From: Candidatus Binataceae bacterium
GTDB taxonomy: Bacteria > Desulfobacterota > Binatia > Binatales > Binataceae
Assembly: GCA_035650475.1 (NCBI GenBank)
Contig: DASRHP010000006.1
Span: 1 to 64,000, forward strand
Direction: 5' to 3'
DNA length: 64,000 bases
Shown here: positions 25,812 through 33,908 of the stretch, piece by piece
Layout of the letters: every line of letters starts with the position of its first letter
How positions within the stretch are numbered: the stretch's first letter is position 1
The notes under the pieces: generated by a model
Database searches by the model: none
Told to the model about the DNA's origin: nothing
What the model saw: the letters and a program-made list of their open reading frames with translations, nothing else
Position numbers and translations under genes: made by a program

Positions 25812-26561
25812 TCAAATCACCTTGGCCTCGCTGTGCAGGACCTGCACCAACTCCTCGACCGAGCCGACCTTGCGTCCGGCCTGGCGCTTGGGCGGCGCAG
25901 CGAGCTTCTTGACCCTCAGCTTCGGCGCCAGATCGACGCCGAGGCTATCCACCGGGATTTCCTTCAGCTCCTTCTTGCGCGCCTTCATGATCCCGGGCAG
26001 TGAGGCGTAGCGGGGCTCGTTGAGCCGCAGATCGGTGGTGATAACCGCCGGCAGCGCGAAAGCGATTGTCTCCAGGCCGCCGTCAACCTCGCGCACTACG
26101 GTGCACTTGCCGTCGGCAATTTCGACCTTGGAGGCGAAGGTCGCCTGCGGCCATCCGAGCATCTCGGCCAGCATCTGGCCGACTTGGTTGGAGTCGTCGT
26201 CGATCGCCTGTTTGCCGATGATGACGAGCTCAGGCTTCTCGTCGCCGGCGATTTTCGCGATCACGCGGGCGATTGCCAGCGAGTCCAGCGGGGTATCGGC
26301 GCGCACCAGGATCGCGCGGTCGGCGCCCATCGCAAGCCCCGTGCGCAACTGCTCCTGCCAAGTCTGCTGCCCGATCGAGAGCAGCACGACCTCGCCGCCG
26401 CCCTGTTTCTCCTTGATTCGCAGGGCCTCTTCGATGGCGATTTCGTCGAACGGGTTGATCACCCACTTTACATTGTCGGTGGCGATGCCGGAGCCGTCGG
26501 GCAGAATACGGATGGTGGTGGCGGGGTCCGGAACGCGCTTTACGGGAACCAGGATCTTCAC
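25812..26561 (-). CDS. etfB: Electron transfer flavoprotein, beta subunit
   Basis: The 249-residue protein starts MKILVPVKRVPDP and has the AMP-binding beta-subunit pattern: VINPFDEIAIEEALRIKE, VLLSIGQ, GADRAILV, PELVIIGKQAIDDDSNQVGQMLAEMLGWPQATFA and the loop RYASLPGIMKARKKEL that binds dehydrogenases. It is the upstream partner of etfA on the same strand. No acyl-CoA dehydrogenase is in the window, so its electron donor is encoded elsewhere. Confidence 0.96.
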   Translation of the reverse strand: MKILVPVKRVPDPATTIRILPDGSGIATDNVKWVINPFDEIAIEEALRIKEKQGGGEVVLLSIGQQTWQEQLRTGLAMGADRAILVRADTPLDSLAIARVIAKIAGDEKPELVIIGKQAIDDDSNQVGQMLAEMLGWPQATFASKVEIADGKCTVVREVDGGLETIAFALPAVITTDLRLNEPRYASLPGIMKARKKELKEIPVDSLGVDLAPKLRVKKLAAPPKRQAGRKVGSVEELVQVLHSEAKVI

Positions 26562-26737
26562 AACGATCTCACTCCGGGCTTATTCGGCGACGACGATACG
26601 ACAGGCGGCCGGCCGGAAGGCCTGGAGAGCCAGGCCCCAAGGCGCAAAGAAACTAACAACCGTCTGCGGGGCAGTCAAACCGGGCTAATACCGGCCTGGC
26701 GAGCGGCGACGGCCGCAAAAAGACGCCGCGCCGCGCC

Positions 26738-27520
26738 CTATTCGTTGAAGCCAAGGCGATGCGATAGCTCGCGGCCGGCCTCCAGGATCAACGGCGCTAG
26801 TTCGCTGCTGATGCGCTCGCTGGGGATGCGGTAGGCGGGGCCGGCGACGGCCAGCGAGCCGACCACTGAGCGGGTGTAATCGCGGATCGGCACCGCCACT
26901 GCCGCCACGTCCTCGAAAAACTCGCCGCTCTCGATCGAGTAGCCCGAGCGCGCAACCGAATCGAGCTGCTCGAAGAGCATCGCGCGATCGACGATCGTGC
27001 GGTCGGTGAAGCGCTCCAGTTGTTCTGGCAATCCGGCGCGCAATTGTTGCTCGGGATCGAAGGCGAGATGAGCCTTGCCGACGGCCGTGCAATGCAGCGG
27101 CAGCGCCTCTCCCAGCGGCGGCCTAATCCGCACCACTCGCTCGCACGCTTCGGCGGCCTCCAACGGCACGACGCGGTCGCGCCGCATGATCGCGACGAAG
27201 GTGCTCTCGCCGCATCGGCGCGCGACGTCGGCCAGAATAGGTCGCGCTTGCCGCACCAGGCCCATATGGTCAATATAGCGGCGCCCGAGGTGGAGGCACT
27301 TGATGCCGAGGCGGTAGTTCTCGGTGGCGCGATTCTGCTCGATGTAGCCGCGGGACTCGAGCGTGGCGAGCACGCGGAAGACGTTGTTCTTGTGCAGCTT
27401 GAGCCGTTTAGAAAGTTCGGTGACGCCGAGTTCGTCGACCTCGCCGAAATACTGTTCGAGGACGTCGAGCGCGTGGGCGACCGACTGGATGATGTAATTG
27501 GTTTTGTTGCGCCTGACCAT
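26738..27520 (-). CDS. IclR-family transcriptional regulator
   Basis: The 260-residue protein has an N-terminal winged helix (QSVAHALDVLEQYF, ELGVTELSKRLKLHKNNVFRVLATLESRGYIEQ) and a C-terminal GAF-like effector domain (LGRRYIDHMGLVRQARPILADV, LPLHCTAVGKAHLA, GYSIESGEFFEDVAAVAVPIRD), both standard for IclR. It lies downstream of the etf pair in the same direction but 177 bases upstream of it (start 27520), and is divergent from the methyltransferase gene. A near-perfect palindrome sits upstream of it at 27577-27588. The effector is unknown. Confidence 0.92.
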   Translation of the reverse strand: MVRRNKTNYIIQSVAHALDVLEQYFGEVDELGVTELSKRLKLHKNNVFRVLATLESRGYIEQNRATENYRLGIKCLHLGRRYIDHMGLVRQARPILADVARRCGESTFVAIMRRDRVVPLEAAEACERVVRIRPPLGEALPLHCTAVGKAHLAFDPEQQLRAGLPEQLERFTDRTIVDRAMLFEQLDSVARSGYSIESGEFFEDVAAVAVPIRDYTRSVVGSLAVAGPAYRIPSERISSELAPLILEAGRELSHRLGFNE

Positions 27521-27576
27521 GGCGTTTTTTTCTCCTCAAACGCCGCCGTTAAGGAGCAACGGAGCAGCCGATTTGG

Positions 27577-27588
27577 AAAAACGTTTTA
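27577..27588. promoter_or_regulatory. Palindrome in divergent regulator promoter region
   Basis: AAAACGTTTT (27578-27587) is a perfect ten-base palindrome in an A/T-rich pocket, 57 bases upstream of the IclR start and 55 bases before the divergent gene's start. Such a site is where an IclR-type protein would bind to control itself and its neighbour. This is inference from position and symmetry. Confidence 0.4.
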
Positions 27589-27642
27589 ATCTAGGCGGGG
27601 GCTTCGGCCTAAGTCAACGTACCGCTCGAAACCCGCCGCGCC

Positions 27643-28344
27643 ATGGCCCTAAATCCCCGTATTCGTTGGAGAATTTGCCCGCCTGCGGACCTGCCGCAGG
27701 TCAAGTCTGACTCCGCCATGGCTCGTCAGCTCGAACCGGCGTTTTTTCGCCGCCTCGACGAGGACGACGACGAACTCTTCTACCTCACGCCCCGCTTCGT
27801 CGTGCATATCGACCACAACGCGATTCGCACCGTCAGTGCGATCTATGCCGCGCACCTGCCCCGTGGTGGCGTGCTGCTCGACCTGATGAGCAGCTGGCGC
27901 TCGCATCTTCCGGCAGAGCTGAATCCCGCGCGCTTGGTCGGACTCGGCCTCAACCGCGCCGAGATGGAGGACAACCCGGCGCTCGACGAGTTCGTAGTGC
28001 ACAACCTCAACCGCGCGCCGCGGCTGCCGTTCGCCGACGCGGCGTTCGACGGCGCGGTCCTGACCGTCTCCGTGCAGTACCTGGTGCACCCGGTGGAAGT
28101 GTTCGCGGACGTCGGCCGGGTGTTAAGGCCCGGGGCGCCGTTCATCGTGAGCTTCTCGAACCGGATGTTCCCGACCAAGGCGGTCGCGCTCTGGACGCAG
28201 GCGACCGAGGCGCAGCGGCTCGCACTTGTGAGTTTATACTTTACCGAGAGCGCGAGCTTCGAGAGGATAGAGATGATCGACCGCAGCGGTGGCGACGGCG
28301 ACCCGATTTGGGCCGTGCTGGGCTACCGTAAGGAACAATGGTGA
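27643..28344 (+). CDS. SAM-dependent methyltransferase, class I type
   Basis: The product is 233 residues, or 208 if the second ATG at 27718 is used; neither start has a strong ribosome site. It contains GVLLDLMSSWRSHLP (SAM-binding strand), LVGLGLNRAEMEDNP, RLPFADAAFDGAVLTVSVQYLVHPVEVFADVGRVLRPGAPFIVSFSNRMF, which is the usual motif I-II-IV-V order of small-molecule methyltransferases, although motif I (LLDLMSSW) departs from the GxGxG form. It overlaps the next VOC gene by seven bases, so it is in an operon with it and with the aldo/keto reductase. Substrate unknown. Confidence 0.75.
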   Translation: MALNPRIRWRICPPADLPQVKSDSAMARQLEPAFFRRLDEDDDELFYLTPRFVVHIDHNAIRTVSAIYAAHLPRGGVLLDLMSSWRSHLPAELNPARLVGLGLNRAEMEDNPALDEFVVHNLNRAPRLPFADAAFDGAVLTVSVQYLVHPVEVFADVGRVLRPGAPFIVSFSNRMFPTKAVALWTQATEAQRLALVSLYFTESASFERIEMIDRSGGDGDPIWAVLGYRKEQW

Positions 28345-28745
28345 TTTCGCATCGCGGGCTGCGCCATCTTGCACTGAGGGTCAGCGACGTCCCCCGCGCG
28401 GTGGCATTTTACCAGCAGGTGTTCGGAATGCGCCTGGTATGGCAGCCCGACCCCGACAATGCCTACCTCAGCTCCGGATGCGACAACCTCGCGCTCCATC
28501 GCGGCGCCCATGGCGAACCCGATGCGGGCGCGCTCGACCATCTCGGCTTTATCGTGCCGAGCATCGCGGAGGTCCAGGCGGCTTGGCGCGAGGCGCAGGC
28601 TGCGGGCCTGGAGATTGTTCATCCGCTGCGCCACCATCGCGACGGCTCGGTCTCGTTCTACATCCGCGACCCCGACGGCAACGTAATCCAGCTCCTCTAC
28701 GAACCCGCAATCAGTCCGCTGAAGATCATTTCGCCGAAGGCCTGA
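28338..28745 (+). CDS. Single-domain VOC (glyoxalase-fold) protein
   Basis: The 135-residue protein has one VOC module pair: HRGLRHLALRVSDVPRAVAFYQQVFGM, GCDNLALHRG, GALDHLGFIVPSIAEVQAAW and VSFYIRDPDGNVIQLLYE. The metal-type His, His and Glu positions are present. The start overlaps the methyltransferase stop (ATGGTGA), indicating translational coupling. It may be a lyase, isomerase or dioxygenase on the methyltransferase product; unproved. Confidence 0.85.
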   Translation: MVISHRGLRHLALRVSDVPRAVAFYQQVFGMRLVWQPDPDNAYLSSGCDNLALHRGAHGEPDAGALDHLGFIVPSIAEVQAAWREAQAAGLEIVHPLRHHRDGSVSFYIRDPDGNVIQLLYEPAISPLKIISPKA

Positions 28746-28772
28746 GCCGGCGGCGCGCGCAAGGAGAATTCG

Positions 28773-29888
28773 ATGCTGAGGAACCGCGCGACGGCCGAGG
28801 GTACCGCCGCTTATGCCCGCCGCCATCCCGGGTTGCCGGGCAATTTCCGCCCGATGCTCGGCGGGCTCAACGTCTCGTCGATCGGGATCGGCACTTATCT
28901 CGGCGACCCCGACGACGAGACCGACGCCGCCTACGTGGAGGCAATCGAGGCCGCGCTGCTCGGTGGAATCAACCTGATCGACACCGCGGTTAACTACCGC
29001 TTCCAGCGCGGCGAGCGCGCGGTGGGCAAGGTGCTGGCGGAACTTATCGGCTCGGGCGCGCTGCGCCGCGAGGAGGTGGTGGTCGCGACCAAGGGCGGCT
29101 ACTTGACCTTCGACGGCGCGATGCCGCCGAATCCGCGGGCGTGGTTCGAGGAGCACTTCGTGCGCAGCGGATTGGTCGGGCCGCAGGACCTGGTCGAGGG
29201 CGCCCACTGCATCACCCCCCGCTACCTGGGCGCAATGCTCGAGATGAGCCGCTCCAACCTCGGCCTCGACACCATCGACATCTACTACCTGCACAATCCC
29301 GAAACCCAGCTCGCCACGGTCGCGCGCGCCGAGTTTCTCGACCGGATACGTCGCGCGTTCGAGTTTCTCGAGCGGCAGGTGGACGAGGGAAAGATAGGAG
29401 TCTATGGCACCGCGACCTGGAACGGCTATCGGGTCGCCGCCAGCGAACGCCAGTACCTCCAGATGGAGGAGCTAGTGAAAATCGCCCACGAGATCGCCGG
29501 CCGCGACCATCATTTCCGCGTCGTCCAGCTTCCGTTCAATCTTGCGATGCCGGAGGCGCTGACGCTCGCCAACCAGCAGCTTCCGGACCGCCGCGGCACG
29601 ACGCTGCGCGCGGCAGTCGGCTTCGGCCTCGCCGTATGCGCCAGCGCATCGCTCCTGCAAGGGCGGCTCGCGCGCGGGCTGCCGCCGATCGTGGCCGAGG
29701 CGTTCGAGGGGCTGAGCACCGACGCGCAGCGCGCGGTGCAGTTCGTGCGCTCGGCGCCGGGAATCAACGTGGCGCTGGTCGGAATGAAGTCGGCGGCGCA
29801 CGTGAAGGAAATCCTGGCGGGCGCGCACTGCCCGCCCGCCTCCATCGAGGCCTTTTCCAGGTTGTTCACGCCGAGCAGGAGCGCGTAA
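28773..29888 (+). CDS. Aldo/keto reductase family protein
   Basis: The 371-residue TIM-barrel protein has GIGTYLGDPDDETDAAYVEAI, INLIDTAVNYRFQRGERAVG with Asp and Tyr of the tetrad, VVVATKGGYLTF with Lys, and DTIDIYYLHNPE with His. It uses NAD(P)H to reduce a carbonyl. A loop of extra residues before GLSTDAQRAVQF is long for the family. AAGGAGAATTCG precedes ATG 28773, 27 bases after the VOC gene. The methyltransferase-VOC-reductase cluster looks like one small pathway. Confidence 0.88.
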   Translation: MLRNRATAEGTAAYARRHPGLPGNFRPMLGGLNVSSIGIGTYLGDPDDETDAAYVEAIEAALLGGINLIDTAVNYRFQRGERAVGKVLAELIGSGALRREEVVVATKGGYLTFDGAMPPNPRAWFEEHFVRSGLVGPQDLVEGAHCITPRYLGAMLEMSRSNLGLDTIDIYYLHNPETQLATVARAEFLDRIRRAFEFLERQVDEGKIGVYGTATWNGYRVAASERQYLQMEELVKIAHEIAGRDHHFRVVQLPFNLAMPEALTLANQQLPDRRGTTLRAAVGFGLAVCASASLLQGRLARGLPPIVAEAFEGLSTDAQRAVQFVRSAPGINVALVGMKSAAHVKEILAGAHCPPASIEAFSRLFTPSRSA

Positions 29889-30086
29889 GCCAACTCCGCA
29901 CAGGTCGAAAGGGCTTGAGCGTTCTCCCCGCGAAAGATCTGGTGCCCGCCTCTCCCGCCTTGGGGAGGCCGACGGCGGACGCCGTCGGCAGGTGAGGACC
30001 GATTCTGTCAGCGCGCCGCCGCGGCCGCGCGATTAAAAGTCTCCTCCGAGAGCCAGAGCATTGGCGCAAGCACCAGGTCTGCCGCT

Positions 30087-30200
30087 CTAGGGTGGGCGCG
30101 ATAGTCCTAGGTCGATTGCGACGATCAGCGCGGCCAGCGCGAGCGCGACTACCATCCCGGCCACGCTCCAGAGCAGGCGCGCTGTCCGGCTGCGAAGCAT
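30087..30200 (-). CDS. Small single-pass membrane protein (37 residues)
   Basis: A leftward ATG (30200) to TAG frame gives MLRSRTARLLWSVAG followed by MVVALALAALIVAIDLGL and a short basic-proline end (SRPP). That is a positively charged head with one membrane helix. It lies 18 bases after the pncC gene on the same strand and would be its last cotranscribed gene. No Shine-Dalgarno sequence is visible, so the call is provisional. The size and form resemble the small protein at 17900-18016. Confidence 0.35.
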   Translation of the reverse strand: MLRSRTARLLWSVAGMVVALALAALIVAIDLGLSRPP

Positions 30201-30218
30201 CGAAGCCAACAAACGTTG

Positions 30219-30722
30219 TTAGGCGCGCGGCTTGGGCACGGCGGCGAGTCCCTGTCCGAAAAGCTCCAGCAGCGCGGCCGAGAACGCGCGCATGTTGGCG
30301 ACGCGCTCGCTGCTGCCGGTCTCGACCGTAGAGGTGCGCTCGATCCCGGGACCGACGACCGCGATACAGCTATGGCCGGCCGGATCGCCGTAGCGGTTCC
30401 CCGCCGGACCGGCCGCGCCGACCTCGGCGAGGCCCCAGCTCGCCTCGAAGCGTTTGAGCGCGGCGCGCGCCAGGATCAGCGCCAGCTCCTCGGTCACCGA
30501 GCGGATTCCCTTGACGGCGGCGTCGGGAACGTCGAGCGTCAGGCGGCGCGCCTTGAGCGTGTAAACCACCGCGCCGCCAAGGAAATAGGCCGAGGCGCCG
30601 GGCACGCTGAGCAGCGCCGCCGAAACCAGCCCGCCGGTGGACGACTCGGCGACCACAACGGTTTCGCCCCGCTCCTTGAGCATCTCCCCCAGTTTCTCGG
30701 CAAGCGGCAGCAGACTCTGCAT
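30219..30722 (-). CDS. pncC: Nicotinamide-nucleotide amidase (CinA C-terminal domain)
   Basis: The 167-residue protein is a stand-alone CinA C-terminal domain: LAEKLGEMLKERGETVVVAESSTGGLVSAALLSVPGASAYFLGGAVVYT, then GIRSVTEELALILARAA, SWGLAEVGAAGPAGNRYGDPAGHSCIAVVGP. Ser in AESSTGG is the known active-site serine. It deamidates nicotinamide mononucleotide for NAD recycling. ATG 30722 is preferred to upstream frames that are not protein-like. It is 114 bases after the MFS gene on the same strand. Confidence 0.9.
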   Translation of the reverse strand: MQSLLPLAEKLGEMLKERGETVVVAESSTGGLVSAALLSVPGASAYFLGGAVVYTLKARRLTLDVPDAAVKGIRSVTEELALILARAALKRFEASWGLAEVGAAGPAGNRYGDPAGHSCIAVVGPGIERTSTVETGSSERVANMRAFSAALLELFGQGLAAVPKPRA

Positions 30723-30836
30723 CGGCCCAAACTCCCCTCGATGGTTGCGGCTCGAATGTAATCGAGCGGCGCGCAGCGCGGCAAACCCGGCCGCCACGCC
30801 TGCACGGCCGAAACCCGACCGGCGGCGAGGGATTGG

Positions 30837-32198
30837 CTAGTCGGCGGCCAGTTCTTCGAGCGACTTGCCGCGGGTTTCCGGCGCGAACAGCAGCACCAGC
30901 GCGGCGCCGATCACCGGGCCAACCGAAACCACCGCAACCGCGTTGCCCAACCCGCCCATCGCGCGCGACAGCGCGCCGATCGTAAACGGCGTCAGGAGCG
31001 AGGCAAGCTGTCCCAGTACCTGCACGGTGAGGCTGTAGGCGGTCGCGCGGACTTCGGTCGGGAACAATTCGGCCGAATAAGTTGCGGTCGCCGTGCGCGC
31101 GCCCTGGAAGGCGAACACCGCGACCACCATGGCGGCGAGCATCGCGCCATGGCTCGCGCTCTGGAACAGGGCGAGAATCCCGAGCGCGCCGGTCACATAG
31201 AAGGCGGCGGTGGCGGCACGGCGCCCGACGCGATCGAGCAGATAGCCGGCGAGCAGATGGCCGAGCGTGCCGATCGCGTAGGCGAGGACCACCGCGCTGC
31301 CGACTTCGGCACGGGTCCAATGATGGTCGCGGCGGGCGTAGAGGCTGAAGAACGTCACCGCCGGCGCACCGACCATACCGACGCTGTTCCATAACAGCGC
31401 AACCAGCGCCAAGCGCCCGCGATAGGGCCCGCCGAGCACGCCGAGGGCGGCGCGCAGGCTGCCGCCGAAGGCGGAAACAAACGGCAGCGGCACACGGACG
31501 GCACGGATCGCGGCGAAGCGCGCGGTCTCGCGCAGCCGCCGGCGCATCACGGCCACCATCAGCAGCGGCGCGACGCCGACGCAATACATCCCGCGCCAGC
31601 CCCAGGCCGAGCCGGCTATCGGCGCGTACAGCGCCGCGCCCATCAGCACACCGAGCAACCCGACCAGGTTGAGGATCGCCACCCCGCGCCCGCGCCATCG
31701 GTCGGGAAATTCCTCGCTAATCATGATTACGGCGACGCTGAACTCGGCCGAAAGGAAAAGCTGGGCGAGGCTCTGGAAGGCGGCGAAGGTGCCAAGGCCG
31801 CGCGAGAGCGCAGTCAGCAGGGTGAAGAGCGCATAGCAAAGAACGGTGGCCGAGACCACGGGACGACGCCCGACCCGATCGGCCGCCATCACGACGAAAA
31901 ACGCCATCATTCCGCCCAGCCGCACGAATGACGCGATCGCGCCGACGGCGAGGTCGCTCAGGCGGAACGAATGCGCGATGTCCGGCGTGCAGAGGTGGAA
32001 GATGGTGACGTCGTAGCCCTCGAAGATCGTCACCGACATCAACAGCGCCAGCATCACCGGCAGGTAGCGGCGATCCCCGCCGGCCGGGGGCAACGCCGCA
32101 TCGACGGGTGCGGTCGCGGACCCGAGCGGCATGCGCGTCGGTGGCGTGCCGGCCGCCGGCGGAACCCTAAAGACGGCGCGATGGTCTTCGTGTATCAT
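30837..32198 (-). CDS. MFS transporter of the sugar-porter/metabolite type
   Basis: The protein is about 453 residues with 12 hydrophobic helices. Family marks are FEGYDVTIFHLCTPDIAHSF in helix 1, the loop DRVGRRPVV after helix 2, a second DRVGRRAATAAF after helix 8, and the C-terminal FAPETRGKSLEEL of the sugar-porter group. Start choice is open: ATG 32198 and a later ATG 32132 are both plausible, as neither has a strong ribosome site. It is divergent from the exported-protein gene. The substrate is an aromatic acid or similar organic anion by family tendency only. Confidence 0.85.
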   Translation of the reverse strand: MIHEDHRAVFRVPPAAGTPPTRMPLGSATAPVDAALPPAGGDRRYLPVMLALLMSVTIFEGYDVTIFHLCTPDIAHSFRLSDLAVGAIASFVRLGGMMAFFVVMAADRVGRRPVVSATVLCYALFTLLTALSRGLGTFAAFQSLAQLFLSAEFSVAVIMISEEFPDRWRGRGVAILNLVGLLGVLMGAALYAPIAGSAWGWRGMYCVGVAPLLMVAVMRRRLRETARFAAIRAVRVPLPFVSAFGGSLRAALGVLGGPYRGRLALVALLWNSVGMVGAPAVTFFSLYARRDHHWTRAEVGSAVVLAYAIGTLGHLLAGYLLDRVGRRAATAAFYVTGALGILALFQSASHGAMLAAMVVAVFAFQGARTATATYSAELFPTEVRATAYSLTVQVLGQLASLLTPFTIGALSRAMGGLGNAVAVVSVGPVIGAALVLLFAPETRGKSLEELAAD

Positions 32199-32357
32199 CG
32201 AGCGCGGACCGCAACGTAAATCGGACCCAAGCTCCCAGATCGGGAGAACCGCGGCAAGGGCAAAGTTCCAGCTATGCAGCGGCGAGGACCGGGTCTGCAA
32301 ATGCCGGCCGGCAACGTGACTGCGCCCTCGGGGGAGGGGCGGCGGGTTGGAGACGAT

Positions 32358-33311
32358 GTGCTGAGAGCGCGACGAATCGCCGCGGCGGCGCTTGCCGCAG
32401 TGCTGGCTGGAATGGCCGGCGCGGCGGCTTGGGCAGCCGCTGCGCCTGCACCGGCCGCTAAAGCCAGCGAGTCACAGGAGCTCGACTTCCTCATCTACAA
32501 ACCCTCGAGCACCGTCCTCATCGGACGCGGCCATTACGCGGTCGCGGTCCACGGCGAGGAGGTGGCGATCGATGGGCGCAGCGATTTCTTCGACGGCGAG
32601 TACGACGTCGAGAGCGAGCGGCTGCGCGCGAGCGCCGGCGGCGACCCACGGCTCGTGCGCTACGAGCATTCATTCTTCGGCCCGCACGGCGCGCCACAAC
32701 GGGTGGCCCGGGTTGACGCGCCCAGCGGCCGCGCCACCTGCGTCACCTACAGCGGCACGCAAGGCAGCACGAGCAGCAAGGTGCTGGAATTGCCCGCCGA
32801 TACCTACGCCGGCGCCAGCGTGCTGGTGCCGATCGCGGACGAGCTCAAGCGCGGCGCCTCGCGCGATCTCGGCTTCCACGTCTTTGACTGCGCCTCGGGA
32901 CCGCGCATCTTCAGCCTGCACGTGGACATGCAGCAGGGGCTGTGGAGCTATCTTCCGCAGGACGGCGCGCTGGTCAGGGCCGACGCACGGCCGGTCTTCG
33001 GATGGTTCGACGTCTTCCTTAAGCCGTTCGTGCCCGAGGTCCGGCTGTGGTTCGACCCGCGGCGCAATTTCGGATTCATGGGGGGGCTGCTCGCGCGCTA
33101 CTACCGCGGGCCGGAGGTGATGCTGGTCAGGATACCGGCGCCGCTGGTTGTTCCGCCACCCAGTGCGGCGGCTGCGCAGGCCAAGGCAGCCAGGAATCTG
33201 GCCGCGGCCGGCGCCTCACCAGGCCTCGCACCCAGCTTGGCCGGCGCCGCCTCGGCAGGCGATGCGCCCGCGACCGGCGCGCCGTCGTTATCGGCGCCTG
33301 CCGCTCCGTAG
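32358..33311 (+). CDS. Exported protein of unknown function
   Basis: I chose GTG 32358, 9 bases after GGAG, because a signal peptide follows at once (ARRIAAAALAAVLAGMAGAAAWA), giving 317 residues. The mature part has FLIYKPSSTVLIGRGHYAVAV, EVAIDGRSDFFDGEYDVESERL, FFGPHGAPQRVARVDAPSG, WFDVFLKPFVPEVRLWFDP. This is beta-rich and reads like a periplasmic LolA/DUF4412-like or lipocalin-like fold. The last 60 residues are Ala/Pro/Ser-rich and disordered. I know no function for it. Confidence 0.7.
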   Translation: MLRARRIAAAALAAVLAGMAGAAAWAAAAPAPAAKASESQELDFLIYKPSSTVLIGRGHYAVAVHGEEVAIDGRSDFFDGEYDVESERLRASAGGDPRLVRYEHSFFGPHGAPQRVARVDAPSGRATCVTYSGTQGSTSSKVLELPADTYAGASVLVPIADELKRGASRDLGFHVFDCASGPRIFSLHVDMQQGLWSYLPQDGALVRADARPVFGWFDVFLKPFVPEVRLWFDPRRNFGFMGGLLARYYRGPEVMLVRIPAPLVVPPPSAAAAQAKAARNLAAAGASPGLAPSLAGAASAGDAPATGAPSLSAPAAP

Positions 33312-33404
33312 CGGACAGTCACGCGCCGGCGCGCTGGGCGTCAGCCTGCAACGAATTCTGTCGAGGAGCGCGCTCGCGGACCGCTGCGCCCTGCGATGCG
33401 CGGC

Positions 33405-33620
33405 TTAGAAGTGAGTTGCGCCGCCCTCGCCGTAGTGGCGCACGCGCGAGCGTTGCGGCTTCTGGTACTGGAAGGCGGTCTGGCATTGCGCGCAGACGCC
33501 CTGCGGTTGCGGGTTGCCGGGCCGGCGCACCAGCTTGATGTAGCGCACGACGCCATCGCTACAGAGATGGCCGGCGACGGGGAAGTCGTACACCGTACGA
33601 ACAACGGGGGTCTCTTCCAT
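33405..33620 (-). CDS. Small putative zinc-ribbon protein
   Basis: The 71-residue protein starts MEETPVVRTVYDFP and has HLCSDGV, then GVCAQCQTAFQYQKPQRSRVRH. One CxxC with a preceding Cys or His could coordinate a metal. The size, basic tail and isolated position suggest a small nucleic-acid- or metal-binding protein. It is convergent with the exported-protein gene and divergent from the carboxylase. The family is not recognised. Confidence 0.5.
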   Translation of the reverse strand: MEETPVVRTVYDFPVAGHLCSDGVVRYIKLVRRPGNPQPQGVCAQCQTAFQYQKPQRSRVRHYGEGGATHF

Positions 33621-33752
33621 TTCCTGCGCCTGGCGCTCCCTTGGTCGGAGTAGTTATCCCTTCGCCGCGACAGCCGGGTTTTTCCCGCCACCGCGAACCG
33701 GAAATTCCAAGATAGTGAAATCTTGCGCGCGATCAATCCATTTGACCGTGGT

Positions 33753-33777
33753 CGCGAAAATTTTTTTAAAAAAAATT
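33753..33777. promoter_or_regulatory. A/T tract palindrome upstream of carboxylase gene
   Basis: A run of about 22 A/T bases (GAAAATTTTTTTAAAAAAAATTTC with near two-fold symmetry) stands out in a GC-rich region, about 130 bases before the biotin carboxylase start at 33909. It may be an UP-element or DNA-bending site of a promoter. No clear -10/-35 pair is assigned. Confidence 0.35.
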
Positions 33778-33908
33778 TCTCTCCGGCCGCAGACCCTTCT
33801 CGCGCGCGCCGAACCCGCCGCGGAGAGCTGACCCCGCGCGCCGCAGGCGGCCGCTGCGCGAGCGGCTCTCCACTTGGGACCGCGCGCGATGCTACGCTCG
33901 ACGCCAGA

